Positions 54,853-62,734 of a stretch of 64,000 nucleotides of DNA are shown here, piece after piece; the first letter of the stretch is position 1; each line of letters opens with the position of its first letter. The notes under the pieces are model-generated. The model was not told the origin of the DNA and did not search any database. It was given only the letters and a program-made list of their open reading frames with translations. The stretch comes from Bryopsis sp. KO-2023 (taxonomy: Eukaryota > Chlorophyta > Ulvophyceae > Bryopsidales > Bryopsidaceae), in contig BSYQ01000012.1 of the NCBI GenBank assembly GCA_030272585.1, positions 2,294,001 to 2,358,000 of the forward strand, given 5' to 3'. The position numbers and the translations under genes are program-made.

Positions 54853-55221
54853 TGTAAAGAGCCGGGAGGGTATTTTTGACAAAGGAATATTACAAACGTG
54901 AACACTCGGTCCAAAGGCCTAGCGCCTTAAGACCGCTCAACCGTTGACCCGGGTTCGAATCCCGTCAACGGCTCCAACCGTAACTGGCTGTAACTTCCAT
55001 CCACGTGACCCCGAACTAAACTGTCCGGATACAGTCACTCACACAATCACTCTGTCACACTGTATCATTATCCCAATTACGTCATTCGTCAGACGGCTAC
55101 ATAACCGACCTAACCGATATGACAACCGTAGCTCACTGGTTCGCACCAGCGACCGTTACTAAACTCGACACTGAGAGGTCCCGGGATCAAATCCCACCTC
55201 TCGCACTTTAGAACTGTCACA
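54853..55221 (-). repeat. Element 3 3' LTR
   Basis: 369 bp, the same as 61748-62116 on reading. Confidence 0.95.
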
Positions 55222-55542
55222 AGACTCCCCCTGACCTTAGAAATCTGGACCCCAGACCTAAGGTCACCAACTAAGCACATACAGACTCCAGCAAGAAAAG
55301 AATAGAGCACTCCCCCATAAGCTAAAAGGAAAAATCCCAAAGACCCTCCAGAAAGCAAAAAGGAAAAGCCCCATCTGAAAGACCATCCCAAAGACAGTAG
55401 AAAAAGAAACAGCTGACCTGGTCTCAGCACTAACACCATCTCCCCTGAACCCCCAACAATCATAGACTGAACTCTTTCTCTCATTCCCATGTCTCTTCAG
55501 AGATATCTCTCATTTACTCACTATTCAGCTCTTGAAGTCCTC
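55222..55542 (-). other. 3' region of element 3 with polypurine tract
   Basis: 321 bp between the pol stop and the 3' LTR with no open frame. The minus strand ends AGGGGGAGTCT against the LTR, a polypurine-tract candidate. There is no extra ORF after pol, in contrast to elements 1 and 2. Confidence 0.6.
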
Positions 55543-58500
55543 TTATCTCCACTTCCAAACCTTCTTCTCCTGCTCTGTTGCTTCCAAGTGATTCTGCTGG
55601 AAGTATGCTGCTGCAACATCTGGACAGTTCTCCAGGTTCCTGATAGGCTCCCAGCTATCATGGCCCCTGTCATATCCTTGCCATCTGATTAAGAACTCCC
55701 TTGAAGTTCTCCCCCTGCCTCTGCCTCTTCTGACCTCTCTGTGATCCAAAAATCTCTCCACATGGAACTCTGTATTTCCATCAATGATTTCAGGTGGAAC
55801 TGGGTTGGGTTCCCTTTCCCCATACTGTCCATCCTGATGAAATCTTCTCAGCTTGGAGATGTGGAACACTGGATGCAGACTCCACTGCTGTGGGACCTCC
55901 AGTTCATAGGCCACCTGACCCACTCTCTTTAGCACTCTGTATGGCCCCACATATTTGGGTCCAAGCTTCTTGCATCTGTTCCCAGTCAGCTTCAAGTCTT
56001 TGGTACTGAGGAGGACCATGTCATCCACCTTGAACTCATCTATTCTTCTGTGTTTGTCAGCATTCTGCTTCTGTCTGTTCTGAGCTCTGGCAATGCATGT
56101 CTTGGCCACCTCCACATCCATCTTCAGGTCATTCAAAATCTCATCTACACCTCTGATGGGTGTCTCAATCTTCTTCCTTCCCAACAAGGCTGCAGGCACC
56201 AAAGGTTCTTCTCCAGAATTCAAGTAAAATGGGCTATACCCAGTACTTGATTGCTTCCCTTGGTTGTATACAAATTCAGCTACACTCAATTTTAAATCCC
56301 AATCTGTTTGAGAATGGTCCACATATGCTCTGAGGCTCTCTTCCAAAATCCTGTTTAGCCTCTCTGTTTGACCATCTGACTGTGGATGCCTAGCAGATGA
56401 CATCTTGAGTGTTGTCCCCACCAGCTTCATTAATTCTCTCCACAGTTCTGAAGTGAATCTGGCATCTCGATCAGAGACTAAATCCACAGGCATTCCATGA
56501 TGCCTCCAGACTTCATCAAACAGCATCCTTGCCATTCCTGGAGCTCCAATGGTTCCTTCTGTGGCACAAAAGTGGGACATCTTGGACATCCTGTCCACAA
56601 ATACCACTATAGCATCCTTTCCCCTTGATGTCCTTGGCAGCCCTGTGATTAAATCCAAACTCACTGAGCTCCATCTCTTATTGGGGATTTGCAAAGGCTG
56701 TAGGTCTCCAGCCAACTTCTGGGTTGATGATTTAGTCTTCTGGCACACTGGGCAGCTCCTGCAGTATTGGGCTACCTCTTGGGACATCTTCTTCCACCAG
56801 AAATGCTGTTGTAACACAGCTAGTGTTCTCTCCTTCCCTTTGTGTCCTCCAATCAGACTATCATGCCCTTCCTTCATCACCATTGCTTTTAGACTCTGTG
56901 GCACAACAATCTTCCCTTCCACAGTCTGTAGAACTCCATCAGCAGACATCTTGAACACCCTTTGGGTCTGGATGTCAGAATCCAATCTCTTCAGGATTTC
57001 TTTGCAATGTACATCATTCTTTTGGGCATCAGCAACCTCTTGTGGACTCCCTTGAGCCATAGGTTCCATGGATGACTTCTCCAGTGCATTGATTTGTTCA
57101 TCAGATCTTGACAATTCATTTACAGTACCCCTTTTGGTACCTCCTCTTGCATCATTTGGCATCACATCTGTTTTCAGTCTCTCAGGCAGCTTTCCAGTTT
57201 GGCATCCAGTAACCTTCACCAATCTGGAACCCAATGGCTCTCCTGGTTGTTCATCAAACACAAGATCCTGTGGATGATTCTCTCCCCAGGCCCCCAAGCC
57301 TTGGTACCTCTGAACCTTGCCATCATGCTTCACAAGAGTTTTGGTTGTGCCATTTGGTGCAGATGCCTTCAAATCTCCCCCTCCACTTCCAGAATCCCTT
57401 GGATCCACTGGATGTGGACATCTAGAAAGGGCATCAGCCACCACATTATCTTTTCCTGGGATATGCACAGTCTTGAACCTGAAGGGAGCTAGGAACTCCA
57501 CCCATCTGGCTTGTCTCCTGCTCAGATGTTGTTGGGAATCCAGCCAAATTAATGACTGGTTGTCAGTCCTGAGGACAAATTCCCTTCCTTCCAAATAAGC
57601 TCTCCACTTCTTTAGGCAGTGTACAATTCCCAACAGTTCGATCTCATGGATAGGGTACCTGGATTCAGCATCAGTGAGCTTATGAGATTCAAATGCCACT
57701 GGATGCAATCCATCTGGTCCCTCCTGCATCAGTACTCCCCCCACTCCTGTTTGGCTGCCATCAGTAGCCACAATCCAGGGCCAATCATCCCTTGGATGTA
57801 TCAGAACAGGTGCTGAGCACAATGCTTGTTTGAGATCCTCAAATGCTTGTTTTTCCTCTGCTCCCCATATGAATTGTTGATTTCCTTTTGTCAGGTTGGT
57901 CAATGCTGCTGCTATGCCACTGAAATTTGCCACAAATCTTCTGTAGAAGCAGCACAATCCCAGGAAGCTCCTGACATCATGGACATTAGTGGGTGTGGGC
58001 CATTGCTTGATGGCTTCCAGCTTATCAGCCATAGGCTGTACTCCTTGATGTGTAACCCAGGTACCCAAGAAATCCACTTCCTTTTTTCCCACAGCAGACT
58101 TGACCAGCTTGGCATAGAGTTTATGCTTCCTTAGGGCCTCCAGTACCAGCTTCATATGTCTGGCATGCTCTTCAGGTGAGGATGAATAGATGAGGATGTC
58201 ATCCAGAAAAACTTGAACAAATTTATCAATATAGGGAGCTAAGATCTCATTCATCATGGACATGAAATGTCCAGGAGATCCACTCAGCCCCATTGGCATG
58301 ACCAGGAATTCATACTGGCCATATTTTGTTCTGAATGATGTTTTCCCCTCCTCCCCTGGAGCCATCCTCAACTGCCAGAAGCCAGCCCTGAGATCCACTT
58401 TACTGAAGTACCTGGCTTGATTTAGCCTATCCAGCATCTCATCCATTCTGGGAATGGGGAACTGGGTGACTTTTGTGGCCCTATTCAAGGCTCTGTAGTC

Positions 58501-60141
58501 CACACAGAACCTCAAAGCTCCTCCAGGCTTGGGGACAAAAAGCACAGGGGCTCCAAAATTGCTGTGGCTTGGTCTTATCATCCCTTTCTCCAGTAAGTAG
58601 TCCAATTGCTCCCTTAATGCATCTAATTCTTTTGGGGATTGCTTGTAGAGTGGGCCAAACACTGGTTTAGTGTCATCCTTCAATGGGATCTTCATATCCC
58701 ATGGTCTGTGAGGTGGTAGATGGTCTGGTAAATCCATTGGGAAGACATCCTTATAGTCATTCAGGACATCCTTCAGCTCTTGTAGCTCATCATCCAGTCC
58801 ATCAACCATGCTCTTGAAATTAGCATCTGTACCATCCTCTGTACCCTTGACTGCCTTTGCTTCACCAGGATTCCTGATTTGCTTGGCTGCATTGATTTCC
58901 CCTGATTCCTGGGGATCCTGAACTTTCCTGACCAGCACCAGGTAAGCCTCTCCATCTCTGTTCTTCAAACATTTCTTAGCTTCACTGGCTGAGAGGAGAT
59001 TGATCTCTTGTGGATCCTGGACTGCTGCTACCTTTGGATGGAATCCTTGTAGCTTGATTGGGACTTTGTTAGGCTTGCAGATGGTGATCACATGACTCCT
59101 CCAGTCAATGTGTGGATTGTGGTCCACCAGCCAAGCTTTTCCCAATATGATCTTATGTTTCAGGTTTGGCACCATCCAGAAGGTCCTCTTTATCACCCAT
59201 GGACCCAATCTGAGTCTGATCAAGGCTTTCTCCTTTAGCAGGATTCTGGATCCATCAGCTAACTCCACTGATAGATGTTCATTTTTGATGATTTTCAATG
59301 CATTCTCTTGGGCAGTGATGACATCTATAAAATCTCCAGTAGCTCCACTGTCAATAAGACATTTGACTGTCTGCGTTTTCAATTTTCCAGGCACATATAG
59401 CAGGGTGGATCCCAGGTCTCCTTGACCCACTGATCCCAATTTCCCTGTCACCATTTTCTCCTCTGTATCCTGGTTTGGTGTTGGACAATGTTTCTCAGTT
59501 GGTGGTGAGAATCTGACTTGCTTGTGAATCCCATGATTCCCTTGTGATTCCTCTTTTGCATGTATGGATTTCCATACTCCTGAGGCTGTGAGAACCTCTC
59601 TGGGCTTAGAGATGGATTCCTTGATTGTCTGTAGCTGTTTCTGCATCACCACTGATCCTTTTGGAGGGGAGGACTGTAGACTGTCCTTTGTTATCCCTTC
59701 CATCTCAGGGGTTTTCTGTATGGATTGTCCCAACACTGTGGGGATGGATCCCTTAGCTTTGTTGCTGACCGGATCCCCTTTGCCAGCCCTCGAATCTGAG
59801 GTACTGGATCTGGCAAGCTTCCCTCCCCCAAACCTTCCCAAATAAGATGAAGATGTCTTACATCTGGATCCTGCCTTTGCCTGAGCACCATTCTCAGGAG
59901 ATCCTTTAGATGTTCCCCCTTCAACCTTATCAACCACTAGCACCTTCCCATCACTGACATTCCTCTGATTTCCTTGTAATCCTTCCTTGTCTTGAGAACC
60001 ATTCTGACGACTTTCCGACGACATGTCCGACATCACATTTGCATGTCCAGGTTTCTTTGACGCCCCTCCTGGCCTGGTCCAGGGAGGCCTTACTCGTTTC
60101 CCGACGACTTGTTCTGGCCACCCTTGTTCTTCGATCGACAT
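55543..60141 (-). CDS. pol: pol of element 3 (protease, RT, RNase H, integrase, chromodomain)
   Basis: 1532 codons from the first ATG, overlapping gag by 52 bases in the -1 frame; frameshift entry is more likely than use of this ATG. A 240-residue Ser/Lys-rich region precedes the protease (LIDSGATGDFID, D264). RT has FLDDILIY; RNase H has VATDGSQTGVGGVL and RTDNQSLIW; then the integrase HHCC (HDSLIGGH; CPVCQ) and DDE region (SLDLITGLP, SDRDARF, SDGQTE), a GPY motif (KYVGPYRVL) and a chromodomain (FHVERFLDHR, FLIRWQGYDRGHDSWEP). It is more distant from elements 1 and 2 than they are from each other. No internal stops. Confidence 0.95.
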   Translation of the reverse strand: MSIEEQGWPEQVVGKRVRPPWTRPGGASKKPGHANVMSDMSSESRQNGSQDKEGLQGNQRNVSDGKVLVVDKVEGGTSKGSPENGAQAKAGSRCKTSSSYLGRFGGGKLARSSTSDSRAGKGDPVSNKAKGSIPTVLGQSIQKTPEMEGITKDSLQSSPPKGSVVMQKQLQTIKESISKPREVLTASGVWKSIHAKEESQGNHGIHKQVRFSPPTEKHCPTPNQDTEEKMVTGKLGSVGQGDLGSTLLYVPGKLKTQTVKCLIDSGATGDFIDVITAQENALKIIKNEHLSVELADGSRILLKEKALIRLRLGPWVIKRTFWMVPNLKHKIILGKAWLVDHNPHIDWRSHVITICKPNKVPIKLQGFHPKVAAVQDPQEINLLSASEAKKCLKNRDGEAYLVLVRKVQDPQESGEINAAKQIRNPGEAKAVKGTEDGTDANFKSMVDGLDDELQELKDVLNDYKDVFPMDLPDHLPPHRPWDMKIPLKDDTKPVFGPLYKQSPKELDALREQLDYLLEKGMIRPSHSNFGAPVLFVPKPGGALRFCVDYRALNRATKVTQFPIPRMDEMLDRLNQARYFSKVDLRAGFWQLRMAPGEEGKTSFRTKYGQYEFLVMPMGLSGSPGHFMSMMNEILAPYIDKFVQVFLDDILIYSSSPEEHARHMKLVLEALRKHKLYAKLVKSAVGKKEVDFLGTWVTHQGVQPMADKLEAIKQWPTPTNVHDVRSFLGLCCFYRRFVANFSGIAAALTNLTKGNQQFIWGAEEKQAFEDLKQALCSAPVLIHPRDDWPWIVATDGSQTGVGGVLMQEGPDGLHPVAFESHKLTDAESRYPIHEIELLGIVHCLKKWRAYLEGREFVLRTDNQSLIWLDSQQHLSRRQARWVEFLAPFRFKTVHIPGKDNVVADALSRCPHPVDPRDSGSGGGDLKASAPNGTTKTLVKHDGKVQRYQGLGAWGENHPQDLVFDEQPGEPLGSRLVKVTGCQTGKLPERLKTDVMPNDARGGTKRGTVNELSRSDEQINALEKSSMEPMAQGSPQEVADAQKNDVHCKEILKRLDSDIQTQRVFKMSADGVLQTVEGKIVVPQSLKAMVMKEGHDSLIGGHKGKERTLAVLQQHFWWKKMSQEVAQYCRSCPVCQKTKSSTQKLAGDLQPLQIPNKRWSSVSLDLITGLPRTSRGKDAIVVFVDRMSKMSHFCATEGTIGAPGMARMLFDEVWRHHGMPVDLVSDRDARFTSELWRELMKLVGTTLKMSSARHPQSDGQTERLNRILEESLRAYVDHSQTDWDLKLSVAEFVYNQGKQSSTGYSPFYLNSGEEPLVPAALLGRKKIETPIRGVDEILNDLKMDVEVAKTCIARAQNRQKQNADKHRRIDEFKVDDMVLLSTKDLKLTGNRCKKLGPKYVGPYRVLKRVGQVAYELEVPQQWSLHPVFHISKLRRFHQDGQYGEREPNPVPPEIIDGNTEFHVERFLDHREVRRGRGRGRTSREFLIRWQGYDRGHDSWEPIRNLENCPDVAAAYFQQNHLEATEQEKKVWKWR

Positions 60142-61655
60142 TCTCTCGCAAAATGCCCGAACTTTCCGCAGTTATGACATTTCCCTTTCTTGGGCGCCGA
60201 CTTGTTCCACTTTTCTCCAGACACTGCGCCGATCTCCATTTTATCGTCATACTGTCGGTTTTGCTTTGGGTACCAGGGAGTCTGGTCGTTTCCTGCTCGG
60301 CCTGCAGCCCGATCTGCTTGCAGTGCCAACTGGACGGCTTCATCAAATGTGTGGGGACGGTTTAGGAAAACATGGGATTTTATCTTCGCCTGTAGAGAGT
60401 GCGTGAATAGATGCACCTTGTCTTCGGTGCTCATGGTAGGAGTCTTCAGCAAGAGTTTGGCAAACAAAGCGATATGCTCCCTTAGCGTTCCTTTCTTGTG
60501 TGACAACCGGAACAGTTGGTCTCTGGCTGTTTCTGCTTTGTCGAAGGGGTCGAAGTATTCGATAATCTCCTGCCCCAGAGTCTCCCAGCTCGCCAACACG
60601 TCCGGGTTGGACGCTTTCTTCACTGTAAACCATTCCTGCGCTGCTCCTCTCAACACCGTTGACGCCAGTAACGCCCTCTTGTTCAGGGGACATCCCGACG
60701 CCACAAAATACGTCTCCATACTTTCCACCCAGTCGGATGCTCCCTCTCCTGTTTTCCCAAAGAACTGAGGAGGATTCCCCAGCCGGATAGGCGCAAAGTT
60801 CCACACATCAGGTATAGATGGCCCTGCAGAGCCTCCACTCGTAACTCCACTCGTCGCTCTCGCTTGCCGGAACTTCTGCTCCAGTTCTTGTTTGGCTGCC
60901 AGCAACGATGCTTGGAAGTCGCTCTTTTGGTTCGCCATTTGTTCTTGTAGGTCCAACAGCTTTTTGTGCATACTCGACCCGGCTTCCAAGTTAATGCCCA
61001 CGGCCGACTGCGCCGTCGACTGCTGCTCAGTTAGTTCCGTCATAGTAGCCACCAGAGTAGAGATCTTTGCATCCGTATCCGTCCGAAACTCCATCGCTTG
61101 AGTTTCTCGTAGGGTTTGGCTCAACGTTAGTTCGTCCAGCTTCTGCATTAGCTTCTGGTGGTTTGCTTGGCTGTCGAGGTTCACTTTCGACAGTTTCTGT
61201 TCCAGTTTCGTGCCCGCCTGTCGAACTTTCAGCATGTCTGCTCGGACGTCACTCGCCGATTTTTCCAGCAGTTCCAGTTTCCCGGTCGTCTCGACATGTC
61301 TGGTTTCGCTCGTAGTTCCAAGCTCGGCGACTTTCTCCTTTACAGTTTTGACTTTGTCCTGTAGCCCAGCCCCAGCTTCATCGAGCTTGCCGACTGCCTT
61401 CGACAGTTTCTGTAAGGACTCTCCATGTTTATTCGCCAACTTTTCGACTGCCAAGCCTGCCTTGTGAACCTTTGCGAACTCGTCGCCATGCTTATTCACC
61501 AGCTTCTCCACGTTCTGTCCGGCTTTGTGGATGTTTGCTATTTCTGTTTTGATTTCCAACCCTTCGAGTTCCCCCAGTCGGTCTTCCAGTGCTTTGCAAC
61601 CGGTTTTCAGTGCCGCCACTGACTCCAACACGTTATTCAGGTCCTCCGCCGACAT
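60090..61655 (-). CDS. gag: gag of element 3
   Basis: 521 codons from the ATG at 61655. Residues 1-260 are heptad-rich with repeated IHKAGQNVEKLVNKHG-like units, a predicted coiled coil. The gag domain follows (FFGKTGEGASDWVESMETYF; LFRLSHKKGTLREHIALFAK), then a short linker and the CCHC knuckle CHNCGKFGHFAREC near the end (about 497-510), finishing in a basic tail. TAA at 60092-60090. It would assemble the particle and package RNA. It lacks the long Gly-rich run of elements 1 and 2. Confidence 0.9.
   Translation of the reverse strand: MSAEDLNNVLESVAALKTGCKALEDRLGELEGLEIKTEIANIHKAGQNVEKLVNKHGDEFAKVHKAGLAVEKLANKHGESLQKLSKAVGKLDEAGAGLQDKVKTVKEKVAELGTTSETRHVETTGKLELLEKSASDVRADMLKVRQAGTKLEQKLSKVNLDSQANHQKLMQKLDELTLSQTLRETQAMEFRTDTDAKISTLVATMTELTEQQSTAQSAVGINLEAGSSMHKKLLDLQEQMANQKSDFQASLLAAKQELEQKFRQARATSGVTSGGSAGPSIPDVWNFAPIRLGNPPQFFGKTGEGASDWVESMETYFVASGCPLNKRALLASTVLRGAAQEWFTVKKASNPDVLASWETLGQEIIEYFDPFDKAETARDQLFRLSHKKGTLREHIALFAKLLLKTPTMSTEDKVHLFTHSLQAKIKSHVFLNRPHTFDEAVQLALQADRAAGRAGNDQTPWYPKQNRQYDDKMEIGAVSGEKWNKSAPKKGKCHNCGKFGHFARECRSKNKGGQNKSSGNE
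60096..60102 (-). promoter_or_regulatory. Candidate -1 frameshift site, gag to pol
   Basis: The minus strand reads G GGA AAC in the gag frame (TCG GGA AAC GAG TAA), one codon before the stop. It fits X-XXY-YYZ, and G GGA AAC is a known slippery heptamer type. After slipping back one base, the frame reads CGA GTA AGG, which is the pol frame. Confidence 0.7.
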
Positions 61656-61733
61656 CCTGGTTCCTCCCCGGTCTTTACGATGAACCCAATATCACAGGCT
61701 GCCCGATCGTTTGGGTGTAGCCCTGTACACTTC

Positions 61734-61745
61734 GCTCCGAAACCA
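61734..61745 (-). promoter_or_regulatory. Primer-binding site, element 3
   Basis: The minus strand reads TGGTTTCGGAGC, two bases after the LTR end. Same site as the other elements. Confidence 0.85.
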
Positions 61746-61747
61746 CT

Positions 61748-62116
61748 TGTAAAGAGCCGGGAGGGTATTTTTGACAAAGGAATATTACAAACGTGAACAC
61801 TCGGTCCAAAGGCCTAGCGCCTTAAGACCGCTCAACCGTTGACCCGGGTTCGAATCCCGTCAACGGCTCCAACCGTAACTGGCTGTAACTTCCATCCACG
61901 TGACCCCGAACTAAACTGTCCGGATACAGTCACTCACACAATCACTCTGTCACACTGTATCATTATCCCAATTACGTCATTCGTCAGACGGCTACATAAC
62001 CGACCTAACCGATATGACAACCGTAGCTCACTGGTTCGCACCAGCGACCGTTACTAAACTCGACACTGAGAGGTCCCGGGATCAAATCCCACCTCTCGCA
62101 CTTTAGAACTGTCACA
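61748..62116 (-). repeat. Element 3 5' LTR
   Basis: 369 bp; the minus strand reads TGTGACAG...CTTTACA. It contains two hairpins with B-box-like loops at plus-strand 61839-61869 and 62067-62098 (see findings). Confidence 0.95.
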
Positions 62117-62368
62117 CAGATGGTGCCATCTGTCCAGACCGCGTACCGCTGAGTGCCTCATGCATTATAGTCGGACAAGTGTCGTATGGCCAGAGAGGTT
62201 GAGACGCTCTGGACCATACAACTGGGATTGTACACAGCCTCAGGTTACAGGCTGTCAGGTTGGACTGAATACTTATTCGGACCAGACCTTCTTGTAAAAC
62301 AACTTGGACTCGAAGAAAGACTTAGTCTCCCTCTTCCTGAACTGTAGTAAAAGCATCTTTATATCAAC

Positions 62369-62380
62369 TGGTTTCGGAGC
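62369..62380 (+). promoter_or_regulatory. Primer-binding site, element 4
   Basis: TGGTTTCGGAGC, two bases after TATATCA. It marks the end of the element 4 LTR. Confidence 0.8.
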
Positions 62381-62440
62381 CGACTTCGTTACTATTCCTT
62401 TCCGTATTTCCTTGCCGGACCACAAGATTTCAGACCGCGC

Positions 62441-62734
62441 ATGTCCCACCAGGGCCAGACACTCTCTCAAGAGGACCGTGAGGCCGAAGACGAAACTGGC
62501 AGACCAGGACTTCATCAGCGCTGGCACTACATCCCAAACGCCAAGTCGGAGTTTCTCAGGACGGCCTGCATTGACCTCTTGTCGTTCTACTACGGAGAGC
62601 CGCCCTACGTTTCACATCGATCGGACGGACCGCCAGGACCAGACGGTTTACCGCCCCAAGTGCCAAGGGAGGACCCACCGCCACCACCACCCTCAGACGT
62701 TTCCGAGACCGAGAGTGTGGGATCCTCAGCATGA
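62441..62734 (+). CDS. Small leader ORF of element 4, unrecognised
   Basis: 97 codons, starting MSHQGQTLSQEDREAED, with an aromatic middle (IDLLSFYYGEPPYV) and a Pro-rich end. Its TGA overlaps the ATG of the next ORF (ATGA at 62731-62734), so coupled re-initiation or a frame change could link the two. No family recognised. A longer frame on the same strand (62304-63773) is an Arg-rich shadow. Confidence 0.5.
   Translation: MSHQGQTLSQEDREAEDETGRPGLHQRWHYIPNAKSEFLRTACIDLLSFYYGEPPYVSHRSDGPPGPDGLPPQVPREDPPPPPPSDVSETESVGSSA

Larger units (their letters stand above)
54853..62116 (-). mobile_element. Element 3: chromovirus LTR retrotransposon, 7.3 kb
   Basis: Two 369-bp LTRs (54853-55221, 61748-62116) are flanked by CAGAT (54848-54852, 62117-62121). 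On the minus strand the order is LTR, primer site (61745-61734), gag, pol with chromodomain, G-rich tract, LTR. Gag and pol are both intact and the LTRs read as identical, so this is the best candidate for a currently active copy in the window. The target site was a short inverted repeat (CAGATGG..CCATCTG). Confidence 0.95.

Noticed and set aside
54930..54980. A tRNA gene in the LTR of element 3
   Set aside because: The B-box hairpin is convincing, but no matching acceptor 5' strand exists 70-90 bases upstream and the copy is duplicated with the LTR.
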